Shown here piece after piece: positions 24,684-36,922 of a DNA stretch of 64,000 nucleotides (position 1 is its first letter; each line of letters starts with the position of its first letter). The DNA is taken from the NCBI GenBank assembly GCA_020205615.1, contig CM035173.1, forward strand, positions 31,712,293 through 31,776,292. Direction: 5' to 3'. Origin of the DNA: Panax quinquefolius. Lineage: Eukaryota; Streptophyta; Magnoliopsida; Apiales; Araliaceae. Below the pieces are notes generated by a model that saw nothing but the letters and a program-made list of their open reading frames with translations, was not told the origin of the DNA and did not search any database. Both the position numbers and the translations under genes were made by a program.

Positions 24684-24706
24684 CGTGCGTGCGTGCGTGC
24701 GTGCGT
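24684..24706. repeat. (CGTG)n microsatellite
   Basis: Five to six GTGC units with a final GTAC. Confidence 0.9.
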
Positions 24707-27700
24707 ACGATATTATTTATAAAAATGTCATCCTTGGTATAGTTTGATAAATGACATTTTCTTAAAAATGTGAATGATTTTGTACCAAAAAATTAAATTA
24801 AATAAATTTCATTTTTGTTATAGAGGTAAAAAGGACATAACTTTAAGTAATAGGAGTATTAAATATGATTATTCCTCCATGCTAACATTAATAATGTCTT
24901 CACTGAAACTCAAAACTCTCATCGTGCCATTATGTAAGAAAATATCAATGCCTTGGAAATTGATATTTTCACATGATTTTTTGATATCGTTTATAGTGAC
25001 AAAAAAAATAGTCGCTAAAACGACGATTTAAAATATCAATTTTCTATAAATTTTTAACTTTAGTATTATTCTCATTAACGTCTCATAATTTTGTGGTGAA
25101 TAAAAACTCTAGTCTCCATCTTAGATTTGGGGAGGACTTTCCTTATTTAGAAGAGACCTTTTCTTCTTCTGATCTAATAATTTCTCTCTTAAATTTTTTC
25201 CCCCGTTTGTGGGATTTGTTTTCTCTATTACATGATTGATTTCTTTCTCTTTTATGAGATGATTTCATTATTAATTATCTCTTGGGAGACTTTACTTTCT
25301 CTAGTTGAAAGATATATATATATTTGTAATAATTTTTTCAGTGCTTGAATCGTTCAAGATATTGTTCAGATTTGGGTATGTCGTCGTTATCATGACATCC
25401 GATTTTTTCTCTGCTCATATCGAAAAACAACTCAAATCTGCATATTTTATGTTGCTACGATTGATTATTTTAAAAAGGATTATCTTTTCGATTTGTCATA
25501 TTATAATTTTTAATCATTTGTAACAGTTTACAATTTTAATATAATCCAGTAGCTCAGACTGTTTGATGAATAAAAAAAAAAGACCCAATTGGCAGTCTTG
25601 AATAATGAATTGAGTTTTATTCTTCAACTAAATTGTAAACTGTGGAACTGACAAGGACATCCTAACTGGTGCTGTTAAACAGTAAATTAAGTCATATTCT
25701 GAACTTCACCCAACCGTTACAATGAAAAACCAAAAAGAAAATTCCTACCTCTCTTTATATATTATGGGGGATTAATTAACGTGAAGTGAATTTTATGGTA
25801 AGTTCGACTAAATAGTATTGACACGCAGGCGAAGAGATTATCCTCTCATCCTCAGACGTCAAGATTATTATATTGAGATGAAGTGAGCATATCGTGAAGT
25901 GAACTTCATGCTAACCATATCCTATATTATGTGCATGTGCATGCTGTAATCATGTGTGCTAGTCATGGGCGGATCTACCTTAGGCGTTAAGGGTCAATTA
26001 TTGCAATGAATTTTTTAAGTCAATTTTAATTTGATTTTAATTTTATAAAATGTTTAGTGAAAATAAAATTTAGATTAAAAGACTATTAAATGTCTCAAAT
26101 TTTACTAATACCAACACTCCACTCTTTTATATTATTTAGTAACTTACATTGAACATGATATTTTTGCCATTATTAAAATGAGACTATCATCACGATAGTT
26201 TCAAACAATGAAATCTCAAAAAAATGTTATTATAAATAATATTTTAACAATATTATTTAGTTTTGTAATTTATTTTAGAGGACACGAGAAATGTCTCTTA
26301 TAATAACATGATATTTTAAAAATTATAAAATATCATTTTATATATAACATAAGATCGAGGAAGTGTATTAAATTACATAAAACAATATCGATTTTATATA
26401 ATAGTTCACACAATTATTTGTAATATCTCTCGTATTTTGCCATTATTTTGTTGTTTTTATTTTTTTATAAATTTTTATTTTAAAAAAATTGATCCCACTG
26501 AATTAACCGGCTGAATCCGCACCTGCCTGCAGTACGGCTATCTACTGTCTACGTTACTATAAATTATCTTTAGGAGATGATGACGATTTTGAGATGATGA
26601 TTGTACTCCCATTCGAAAGCCACTGAAAAAAATACCAAAAGAAAAATATCTGAATAAGAACCAACACTAGTTTCTCATTTTATGAAAAGAAGAGACCATT
26701 TTGCCAAGGTTCTATGCATGCACATGCACATGCACACTTTCTTCATTCCCACGAGCCCCTCTGGCCCTCATTCAGACCACTTAATATAAATGATTGAATA
26801 GATGAAAAACGCCAACGCCAATTCCAATTTCAACAACATATATATAGTATAGTTACATCAAAGCTTTGGGGAATTAATTAGATCTCATGCAAAATAAGGA
26901 TAAGGGGTTCTAGATTCAAATTTTGATAGTGATGACCAAATATATACAACGTATGTTTAATTTCATTCAAAAATAAACATATATAATTATCAAATAATTT
27001 AATCTTTTTAACATGCTACAAATTTCAATGAAATGTGGGATAGTAAGTTGTTTTCTGAAATTAATTCAAACTTATCAGATATTCTTATTGATCTAGATTA
27101 TATATATATCATTGTTGTTTTATTTTTCACCTTTGTACATATATAATTATTTATAATCTTGTATGAAATTTAAGTTTATTAAATTCTAAGAAAATATATT
27201 CTTAACTAGTAGGATTATATATATAGTCCCACGAAACAGAAACGAATCGCATGCATTTCGAATGACACTGAATTGAATTAAGTGGTCCATGCACAGGTAG
27301 TAGCATCTATACAATCTCAATGCTAATTAAGAACAAGTCTGGATTTGATGAACAGAAGGTGTAGATGGTGGCGGTGATGGTGCTGTTTCAAATTCCAACA
27401 GAGGAAAAGTGAGCCTCCCCCCATGTGCAACTACAACTCTGAAACCACCCTACTCCACGTGGCCACATTCAGCGTACCCTTGTCAATTTTTTGGGCATTG
27501 AATTTGAGACGCCCAATCTTTAACATTTGTCTAATAAATGAATTTAGTCAATAAAATTTACAATTGAAAAAAAAATATACTCAAAAAGAAATTATGTTTA
27601 AATGTTCCTCATACAAGCCTTAATTAATATTATTCAGCAAACTGAAAGAAGAAGAGGACGCATTTCAAGACTTCATCTACTGGACATAATCCTTACTTAA

Positions 27701-28830
27701 TTCCCACCATACCATATCCAATTGAATATTAATTAGATTGCTTTATTCATCAAGCTAGGTTTCAAAATCCTGCAATGCACAACAGAAGTTGGTATCTAAG
27801 TGCCTATTTTCCAGCTTATTTAATTTGCCAATCATAACAACTTAATTCCTGTAATTAATAAGCCGTCTTAAAAAAGCTGGGGCAAACAGATTAAATAAGC
27901 TACTTAAAAACAAGCTGTAAGCTGCAACAAAAAGGGCCAATATATATATAGTGGAAGTACAAATGTTGTAAGCATATACTATGAAGTGATCAATTGAACT
28001 AATAACACACACAAACGGTCGGTCATACGGACTCTCTTACTTCAGTCCTCTGCCAAATAATTATTGGTTTTCATCGCAGTTAAATTATTTGCAGGGATAA
28101 TCACATCTACCATGTGTATCATATTTGAATGAAATGCCAATTGTCAAAGTATCAAGTCCAACAACAGATATTAAAAGGACCAAAACACCCTCCAGTTAAA
28201 ACCAGCCGTACTAGATATAGGGAGGTCTTAAATGGCAAACGTCTGACTCAATGTAATGAATCCTGACATCCTGTAGTAAAGAAGCAGGTCCATGGGAAGA
28301 TTGCAGGTGGACCAATTTTACAACATAAGGTCAATTTCACAGACTATATAGGAGGCTTCCTATATGTGTAATCTTGGAAGATAATAATATTACTTAGTTT
28401 AACAAAAAAATTACTCCGTCCGAAAAAGATGGTCAATTATTTTTATTTTTTTAGGAAACAAATAAAAATTATATCATATGTTTAGTATATAAACATATGT
28501 CACAATATATTGTATGCTAATAATGTACATATGTGCTTCCGGTACGTCTTAATATCCGTGCCAAGAACACCCAAAGAAAGCAACTATTATTTCCGGACAC
28601 ATTTGTAGGATATAGTTTTCTTAGAAAGTAGTACATTCTACAGATAAAGCTTCACATTAGTATAAAGAAGGTATGTTTGTAAGTCAATAATAAGGTAAAC
28701 AAATAATGTTAACAGTGTACATATATATGCATTAAACAAAGGAGGTGACCACAGACTTATGATTTGAGAAAGACCTTAAAAGAATCATTTACTAATCCAA
28801 ATCACATGCTACTCTCATGGCCAACTTCCC

Positions 28831-28838
28831 TATTTAAA
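28831..28838 (+). promoter_or_regulatory. Putative TATA box of the YUCCA gene
   Basis: TATTTAAA stands 235 bp upstream of the chosen start codon, which leaves room for a 5' leader of about 200 bp rich in CT (28841-28965). Position and sequence are plausible, with no direct support. Confidence 0.45.
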
Positions 28839-29065
28839 CCTCTCCATCCTTGTAACCCCCTCCACACATTTGATTCAAACAAAATACATTCTCCTCTATA
28901 TATCTATCTTTCAACATAGACAAAGCTATTTTCTATACCTTCTTCTCTGTCTAATCTTTTAATGCTACTTTGACTTATTCAAAATTAAACCTGCATCAAG
29001 TTGAGCTTTTGTCTTTATTTCAATATAAATTCTTGATGCATTGTACTAATCTTCATATACCAAAA

Positions 29066-30905
29066 ATGGTTCAAACTCTTGAACGTGAGGATAACTTCTT
29101 TGCTCGTCGCTGCATATTGGTGAATGGACCTGTCATTGTAGGTGCTGGTCCATCAGGCCTAGCAGTGGCCGCTGGCCTTAAACAGCAAGGTGTCCCATTC
29201 ATAATCCTAGACCGAGCCAACTGCATTGCCTCTCTGTGGCAAAACAGAACCTATGATCGCCTTAAACTTCACCTACCTAAACAATTCTGCCAACTACCCT
29301 ATTTCCCATTCCCAGCAAACTTCCCTGAATACCCCACAAGAAATCAATTCATAGAGTACTTGGAATCCTATGCTAAACACTTTGAGATTGACCCGAGGTT
29401 CAACGAGTCTGTGCAGTCTGCTAAGTATGATGAAACGTGCTGTTTGTGGAGAATTAAGACCTTAATGACAAGTAGTTTGGTGAGGGGAGAAGTTGAGTAT
29501 ATTTGCAGGTGGCTTGTTGTGGCCACGGGAGAAAATGCAGAGAAAGTTGTGCCAGAATTTGAAGGCTTGGAAGAGTTTGGTGGCCATGTAATGCATGCAT
29601 GTGACTATAGGTCCGGTGAGGCCTATCAAGGGAAGCGCGTTTTGGTTGTTGGCTGTGGCAATTCAGGCATGGAGGTTTCTCTTGATTTGTGCCACCACAA
29701 TGCAATTCCATCAATGGTGGTTCGAAGCTCGGTGAGTGAAAAATTTAACCACAACATTCTGGCTAAGCTCTGATACCATGTTAACAACCAAATATAACTT
29801 TTAAGCTGTTACATGGTACGTAATAATATTTCCAAATTATAATAAGAATTTTTTTTTTGGATTTAATCAACAGGTTCATGTCCTGCCAAGGGAAATTCTT
29901 GGAAAATCAACGTTCCAATTAGCTGTTTCAATGATGAAATGGTTGCCAATATGGGCAGTTGATAAAATAATGCTGGCCATTGCAAGGTTGGTGCTTGGAA
30001 ATATAGAGAAGTATGGTCTAAAAAGGCCATCAATGGGACCTTTACAGCTGAAGGACACTGAAGGAAAGACCCCTGTCTTGGACATTGGTGCATTACAAAA
30101 GATTAGGTCTGGAGAGATTAAAATAGTCCCTGGAATCAAGAAATTTTCACGCGGTAGAGTTGAACTTGCGAATGGCGAAAACTTTGAGATAGATTCTGTT
30201 ATTTTGGCAACCGGGTATTGCAGCAATGTTCCTTCATGGTTAAAGGTGAGATTTTTTTAATTTTTTCATGTTATCCTCGTAATATATTATTCAAAGTTAT
30301 ATATGGATTTGTGTAGTTATGGAAGTTGGGTTTCTAGATTCTCTGTTTCATATATGAAGAATCTGTTTACTGATCAAGTTGTTGGGTTCTGTTTGGTGGT
30401 TGAAATGCCATTATTTTTTTCTTTTTTCGTACAAAAAGACTTGTCAGAAGTTTCTTCCAAATCTATGTTTTTCTTCTGTAATTATAAATAATTTTGTCTT
30501 GTAACATACAGTGAAATACCCATTATACCCTTTAAACTCTGAACTTAGAGCTTGATTAGGTGGTTGGGTTCTGTTTGATAGTTTGATTTGGTTCCAATTG
30601 TTTATATTTATTTTATATTGGGAATTATTCTTAAATGGGCTGCTAAATTTGTTTTTTATTATTTATTTTTGCAGGAAAATGAATTCTTTTCAAGAGAGGG
30701 GATTCCTATAGCTCCATTTCCAAATGGATGGAAAGGAAAAGTTGGACTTTATGCAGTTGGTTTCACAAGGAAAGGTCTATCTGGTGCATCTTTAGATGCC
30801 ATGAGAATAGCACAAGACATTGGCAAAATCTGGAAAGAAGAAACAAAGCATAAGAAGCATTCTGTAGCAGTTGCTGCTCATGGAAGATGTAAATCACATT
30901 TCTGA
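29066..30905 (+). CDS. YUC: YUCCA-type flavin-containing monooxygenase (indole-3-pyruvate monooxygenase)
   Basis: Converts indole-3-pyruvate to the auxin indole-3-acetic acid with NADPH and O2, the last step of the TAA/YUCCA route. Three exons (29066-29731, 29874-30245, 30675-30905) join in phase 0 with GT/AG borders to give 422 residues, the usual family length. Visible motifs: FAD site GAGPSG (26-31), the FMO signature [11 protein letters not shown] (171-181), NADPH site GCGNSG (196-201) and ATGY (334-337). The N-terminus ([14 protein letters not shown]) and [12 protein letters not shown] are most like the Arabidopsis YUC3/5/7/8/9 group. An in-frame ATG 32 codons upstream (28970) would add an unrelated leader; I prefer 29066 because family proteins start shortly before the FAD site. 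No defects seen. Introns are 142 and 429 bp. Functional status is inferred from intact motifs. Confidence 0.93.
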
Positions 30906-31962
30906 TATTATGGGGAGGACTCAATACTAGTAAAAAGACTGGTAGATTTCACTAGATTATTGGGGAAAAACTCGAATCCGAAATCGAGGAAGAACATAAA
31001 AGGAAATAAGGAATCTTTTGTTTATATTTATTTGTGTTTTGTTTTGTTTTGTTTGACTTTAAATTCTGATATTGGCAGCTGATAGAACAGAACAATCAGG
31101 GATAAGTTTGTGTAGAAATGTAACAATGAAAGAGACATAAACTAAGAGCAGCCCTCTCCTGATAAATCCCAAGTCTTAAGAATGATTTTGGGATTTCTGT
31201 ATAAAGGAAGACGAGGCTTTCTATTTTTGTGCTTTTAAGATTTTGTATATTCAATAATCCATGTGTTTTAGAATTTTCTCTCTATAATAGTTTGCCTATA
31301 TATATATATATATATATATATTTAACAAAATATAATTAATTTGAATTTTGAATCACCTTAATAAATTTTTTAAGAAAGCTGAATAAAGAAATTTTTAAAT
31401 TTTTTAAAAAAATATCAACTATTATATTAATAATATATAAATAAATTTATGGTTACATTTCCCATGAACTCTCATAATTTTATCACAAAACTACATCGTT
31501 TTGAGTAGTTGCGATAATCAACTAACTAGTAGCTACAGCAAAATAATCATCTACATTTGTCTCTCTCTCCACATGCACAATTTGGTCCAACTTAGTCATT
31601 AATACAATAGATGGGGCTCAATATCCATATTCAAGACCAAGGGCCCAATAAATATTGTGGACCCAATGTCCATTATTCCCCAACATCTATATTCTCTTTA
31701 ATGAGACACAGACTCTAGACTTATTTTGCATAGGAAGAGAATATAAACTCTAGATCTGATCTTAGATGTTGCCTAGCACATGGATGGAGTGCCCACAGTG
31801 GCAGCAAGAATAACATGCATACATAAATATATATCTTTGAAAAATGTGGGTTAAAATTTCTCCTATATTCTTAAATGGGATAATTTTCGTTTTTATAATA
31901 TCCTGTTCCCATTTTTGTTTATTTTGAAGGAGAGGTCGAGAAAGTAGAACAAAAAAAACTTA

Positions 31963-32165
31963 TCCTCCTCCGTCCCAAAATATAATATTAAATTTGACTT
32001 TTAAAAGTCGATAGAATTATTTTCAAACCCAAGTTTGATATGAAATAATTTAATTTTGCTATCTAAAAAATAATATTAACTATGAGATTTATTATTTTCT
32101 AAACCTAAATAAATCATTTTAATTTTAAATTTAAAATGCCTCTTGACTTCTAAAAGGCCAATATA
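31963..32165. mobile_element. Stowaway-like MITE, partial
   Basis: Left end CCTCCTCCGTCCCAAAATATAA is the Stowaway-type terminus. Internal TTTGACTTTTAAAAGTC is matched near the other side by CTTGACTTCTAAAAGG, but the expected GGGACGGAG right end is missing. Confidence 0.55.
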
Positions 32166-32594
32166 TACTGATCTTATAGTTTCCATCACCACCTATATAG
32201 TTGTAGTTTGATATCTTAAATTCCTAATTGAATAGATGAATCACTTGTAGTCACAAACTCCTTTCTTCAAAGTAAAATCAAACAACATTTATTCTCACTC
32301 TCCAGGCTCCCATCTTGCCTATCAAGAAGTAGAAAATGGAAATACCAACTTATTTCCAGTTTTTTCCGACTTTTGGGTCTTTCTTCCCTCACCATTTTTT
32401 TATGGTTTTTTGGTTGTCATATTTAGTGGGGATAGAGTGCTAGGCAGGGCTGTAAAGGAAAACAAAACTAATAATTTCATCATGTTCTCGTATTAAGACT
32501 TTCATGATGTAAACTAAAGTAGACAAACCAAGAAACTTGCAATTCCACACGGAAAATGTTATGCAATAACAAAGGCACAAGGAAAATAGAATAA

Positions 32595-32645
32595 ACCCCC
32601 CCCCCCACCCACCCACCCACCCACCCACCCACAAACACACACACA
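32595..32645. repeat. Poly-C, (CCCA)n and (CA)n compound microsatellite
   Basis: A run of C is followed by seven CCCA units and then CA units. Glycine/tryptophan/valine-rich minus-strand frames across it are artefacts of the repeat. Confidence 0.95.
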
Positions 32646-35408
32646 AAAACCAACAAAAATAAAAATATACATACACATTCAAACACTTGATAGTTTTCAG
32701 CTTTAATATGACTAGACAATAAAACCAAAACTGATATTCATTACAGGACAGAGGAAGTACATAACTATTTTCTAGTAGTAAAGATACATAGACAACCCAT
32801 ATGAGTCTCCATGCTGTTGATTCAAACATGCAGAAAACCTTTATCTCAATGGCCCATCTAAAGTTGCTTCACCACCACACACCAAAATTTTATAAAGAAG
32901 TATTAATACAAGTAAATTTCATACCTTGATGAGCATACTCCAGGCAATTCTCTTTCATCAACTTGTGTCGAGCAAGGATTGAGTTTTTGAACTTATGTAC
33001 TAGGTCCAGCTTGTAAGATGGGAACTACAGTTGTATTCATGTCCTTTTCACTTGGAACTTCTTAGGACTTCTACATCCTCTTATATAGAAGACATCACTA
33101 TTACCAAGAGAAAAACACATGGGGTGGCCACCAAGGCACCAACTATCTATATATCTTTAGTTGCTCACAAGAATGCCCATTCCTTCTTGTTCTGATGTAT
33201 GTCCCGACTCCAACTAATTAGTGTTCACTAGGGTTCAATGTTCGGCACTATGAACTTACATCCTTGGTTTTTCAGCTCACGCAGAGCTGTGTCTACAAGT
33301 CGTCATGCCCACGAAACTATTCCCTAACCTCTATCGAGTTGATGCTATTAGCACAAATAACAACTTCTGGCATAAGTGCACGTGTGTGTGGATGGTGTTT
33401 CTGTACTATTCTAGTTATTGGATCCAAGACTTAATCTTCACAAAATCAAGACATTAATCTGAGTAGAACCAACTGCAAAGTACACTAATCCTGACCATCC
33501 CCAAGATTTATACCTAATAATCTATTGCATTTACGGTATGTGTTTATGTAATGGTACACAGAAGCAAGACAACTCCATGCTTCATTATTTAGTTAACAAT
33601 CCTACCTTTTTTGGGGAAAGGAAGCTTTATAGGAGAAGGGAGAAAAGTATATGTGTATCTGGGGTTTGAGGCTATAAGTAATGAGAAATTAACAATCCTA
33701 CCTAAAATTTAAGCTCGATTTTAAATAGACAATGAAAGATATGCATAAACAAAAACTGGAATATCATAACTAAACATGTTGAATTATTAAATTTGCATTT
33801 GAAGAAGTTGGCAAACACGGTGTTAAAAGCATTACATAATCATACTAAACTTGTCTAGGATCAATTCTCTGCCCCCATGTCTCACGCATCAAACCAAAAC
33901 CCACAATGATAAAAGTAAATTGCCTTTAGACAGGGAAAGAGAAACAACGAGCTACTGTTTACTATTTGTAAAGACAAGCAGCTGGCCTAGTGCAGGAGAA
34001 TTGTCTCATCCAGTACGTAAGAAAAAAAAAATTCAAAGAAACAAAATATCCAAATAAAGAAAAGGAGAAACAATTAAATCACATTAGAAATAGAAGAAGA
34101 ATAAAAAGAAAAAAGATGTCGGAGAGAGAAAATCCTGACACGGATACAAATATCTGATCCAGCTCATAAACAATAATTGATAAACTTCAGAACAATAACA
34201 AGTTTGGTAAACATCCATGACCTGAGTTAATAGTGAAACTCAAATGCTATCCCCAAATTCTCTTTGCTCACCTAAACAATAATGCTCAATTTGACTCTAG
34301 GTAATACCATAAATTCAACCCAAGCAGTTTGTCATTAATGTAAAATTTCACTTACCAGAGCTTAGTCTTCATGCCTAGGACTAATAACATGAGCCTAACT
34401 CTTAACTCCATTTATGATCTGAAATATTAATAAGAGTCAATATTGACTTGATGTTATACCATCCAAATTGAGCTTCTTCTGAATGTTGAGGTTATTTTGG
34501 TCCATGTAATGTGTTATTATAGACTATTGGTCAATGTCTAGTCAGAAGGATCATTTTTCTCACTGTACATCCTTTCTAGTTCTTAAGCAAAACACTGATT
34601 AAACTTATCAAACTTGCATAACTTCTGACTAAGAGAACATGCCAAACTAAAAAACTTGAAACCTTGACCATCAGTTGAGCCTTTTTCTGAGGAGTACATA
34701 ATTCAACCAGACTTTTTGATCTGACACTTTATCTCTGTTCAGTAATATATAGCATCAGATGAAACATATTCTTTTCAAATATGAGAGATGAATGATATAG
34801 TTGCTATGCTAATATAAAATTATGAAAGGATTAAGTGAAATACATTAAAAGTATTTCAAACTACAATCAGATAAAGATAATATGTTGGCACTTTTATAAA
34901 GTAACATAAAAAGCATGCATACTACCAAGGGGTTTTTCATCATTCCAGAACCAAACATGGCATAATTCAAAATATTTTGGTATTTCATAGTAAGACAGCA
35001 CCTTTATATTACAAAATAAGCCACAAAATACCATAGTTGTTAAGGCGTCGCAAGTCGTCCAGTCGAGCAGAAATGGGAAAGGCGAGCTTCCGACTTGGTA
35101 GATGGCTTAAAGGCGAGCGCCTGTCACAAAAAGTCGTCGCCTTGGACAACGCAGCGACGACTTGGACGACTATCCGGCTAGTCGAGCGCCTTGCTCTCAT
35201 GGGTCGACCCAAATCTGAAAAACAACCGTTCGGCTGGTCGAACGACGTCGCTCTGCAATTTCAAACCTAATGTAGTCGTTGAACTCGATTTACAGAGAAT
35301 AACTCAGAAGATGAAGCCGAACCGAGAGAGATCGAGAGAAGGCAAAGTCGAGAGAGAGAGAAGAGAGAGAAGACGAAGCCGAAGCCGAGAGAGAGAAGAC
35401 GAAGGCGA

Positions 35409-35509
35409 CTTCGACGGCGAGCACTGCAGGTATGTTTTCTTCCCCTTTCTTCTTCTTCTGATCTGTTCCTTTTTTTTGTACGTGCTCGACTTCGACGGCG
35501 AGCACTGCT
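35409..35509. repeat. Tandem duplication of about 79 bp within the hAT element
   Basis: ACTTCGACGGCGAGCACTGC occurs at about 35409 and again at about 35488, each followed by TTCTTCTTCTGATCTG-like sequence. The first copy ends in GCAG followed by GTATGT, a good splice donor that could join to the acceptor before 35801. Confidence 0.65.
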
Positions 35510-35808
35510 GTGTTCTTCTTCTGCTCTGTTCCTTTATATATAAACACGTAGTTCCTTTTTTTTTTTTAGCCTTTATGAGTTGCTGAGTTACTGTTTGGCT
35601 TTTTTTTTTTTTTAACCTTATCAGTTATCATTTTTTTTTGTACGTACATATTTGATATTTCACTAAACGAAAGAAAAGCATGACTGTTAGTACTACTGTG
35701 AATCTGTGATTAGTATGCTATAATGGATAAATGCATGACTGTTAATTATTATTTGATTTGATTATGTTTAATTATTTTTTTATTTAATTGTATTGTGTAG
35801 ACAGTAAA

Positions 35809-36342
35809 ATGGCGGAAAGTTCGGGGGCCGATAATTATGATATAACGAAGGACCCTAAAAGAAAAGCTAAATCGAACGATCCGGGTTGGAAATATGGATA
35901 TTGGCCGGATTTAAGTAATAAGGATGTCGTGCAATGTATACTTTGTGGGAAGAAATGTCATTCGGGCATCAAAAGACTCAAACAACATCTAGCCGGAAAT
36001 TATGGAGATATAGCTAAGTGTCCCAAAACAACAACAGAAATTATGAGGGAAATGCAAGCGGCTTTGAATAGTAAAAAGAGGAACAAGCCACTTGAGTTAG
36101 ACGATGATGATGATGTAGTAGAAGTGCAAGAAGAACAATTATCTGCTCGTCCAACCATGGCTTCCAATACTTCTTCTAACACTATCCCAAGTTCTGGGAC
36201 GGCTTCTAAAAGGAAGAATGTTGTATTTCAATTCCAAAATCCACAACCAAAAGCTAAGACGGTTGAAGCACTTCTAAGGAAGACTCCCGAAGAAGTTGCA
36301 TACTTTGTGGGAATCAAGGTTGATAGATTTCGACTCCGATAA
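35809..36342 (+). pseudogene. hAT transposase N-terminal fragment with BED zinc finger
   Basis: A 177-residue frame starting MAESSGADNYD. Residues 27-73 form a BED-type zinc finger: tryptophans W27 and W32, C43-x2-C46 (CILC), H60 (RLKQHLAG) and C71. BED fingers bind the ends of hAT elements. An acidic stretch (about 101-110) and the conserved ALLRKTPEEV follow; a full transposase would then continue for some 400 residues with the DDE core and dimerisation domain. Here the frame leaves family similarity after PEEVA and ends at 36342. An upstream exon (to about 35430) with an acceptor at 35800 is likely. The truncated protein might still bind transposon ends, which is inference. Confidence 0.75.
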
Positions 36343-36487
36343 TGAAGTTGATGAAGAAGAGAGAATTCCAAATGATGATGAAGATGTGGAGGATGATTTT
36401 GGAGAAAGACCACCACCTACGCCTTTGAATGAGAGTAGTTCTCGTGGAAGAGATGGAGATGACCTTTTCTATGATGATTTTGATTGA
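36305..36487 (+). pseudogene. hAT transposase acidic C-terminal tail
   Basis: In another frame overlapping the end of the BED-finger frame, the sequence encodes DFDSDNEVDEEERIP, DDFGERPPPTPLNES and a final DDLFYDDFD before TGA. Acidic ends of this kind close plant hAT transposases. Its direct abutment to the N-terminal fragment, in a shifted frame, marks the junction of an internal deletion near 36290-36330. Confidence 0.55.
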
Positions 36488-36922
36488 ATGATGTTTTTAG
36501 AATCTAGACTAGTGTAGAGAGTCTAAACATTATTTTGGCTTGCTATGGTGGTGTTTTATTAGTTATTAAACTACATAATTGTGATGGTTGGTTGCAACTT
36601 TATTTTCTATGTGTTGTTTGTTGAATTCTTCATTTCTTTTACTAATCTTTAATATTAAGTGTGTTGTTTTTGGATTGTTATTGATAAGTATTTACATAAT
36701 TATGCCTTTAATGTTATTCCATAGTGTTATGTTTTAAGTTTTAATGTATATAAAATTTTATTGCCAATATACTTGTTAAGTAAAATAAATAATATATAAA
36801 TTGCACATTGTAAACGACTTGTCGCCTTACGGACGCCATGGCGGTCGCCTTGTCGCCTAGGCGTCCAGGCAGTCGGCTACCGCCATGACTCGCCGTGGCA
36901 CCGTAACAACTATGCAAATTAC

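Larger units (their letters stand above)
24000..28965. other. Intergenic spacer upstream of the YUCCA gene
   Basis: About 5 kb with no supported gene. It includes an AT tract (24040-24061), a (CGTG)n tract (24684-24706), a GGGCGGATCTACC / GGCTGAATCCGC pair at 25967 and 26511 that may be worn transposon ends, mirrored AAATAAGC-type words at 27810-27905, and a lone ACTCCGTCC MITE-type end at 28412. Several frames of 60-85 codons are of the same low-complexity AT-rich kind as their surroundings. Confidence 0.5.
30906..35023. other. Spacer downstream of YUCCA
   Basis: Begins with the likely YUCCA 3' UTR (an AATAAT word at 31253 is a possible poly(A) signal). It then holds a TA tract (31300-31321), a MITE (31963-32165), and C/CCCA and CA repeats (32595-32645). 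One exon-like minus-strand stretch (32925-33009) is reported as a finding. I see no other gene. Confidence 0.5.
35032..36914 (+). mobile_element. Non-autonomous hAT transposon with TIRs and 8-bp target duplication
   Basis: Termini CATAGTTGTTAAGGCG and, at the right, CGGTAACAACTATG-type sequence are inverted copies (11 perfect bases, then partial). They are flanked by CAAAATAC (35024-35031) and CAAATTAC (36915-36922), an 8-bp target duplication with one mismatch; 8 bp is diagnostic for hAT. Subterminal regions are rich in GGCGAC / GTCGCC words, as expected for transposase binding. Inside is a BED-finger reading frame joined to an acidic tail, with the catalytic core missing, so the element cannot move by itself. 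Confidence 0.8.

Noticed and set aside
25522..25643. 14-bp inverted repeat (AACAGTTTACAATT) with poly-A between the arms
   Set aside because: Too short and without target duplication to call a transposon; AT-rich context makes it weak.
28970..29065. Upstream in-frame ATG extending the YUCCA protein by 32 residues
   Set aside because: YUCCA proteins begin 15-25 residues before the FAD motif; the extension is unlike the family and lies in the likely 5' UTR.
32440..32829. 129-codon minus-strand frame rich in W, G, V and C
   Set aside because: Its body is the CCCA/CA microsatellite and its surroundings translated; no domain.
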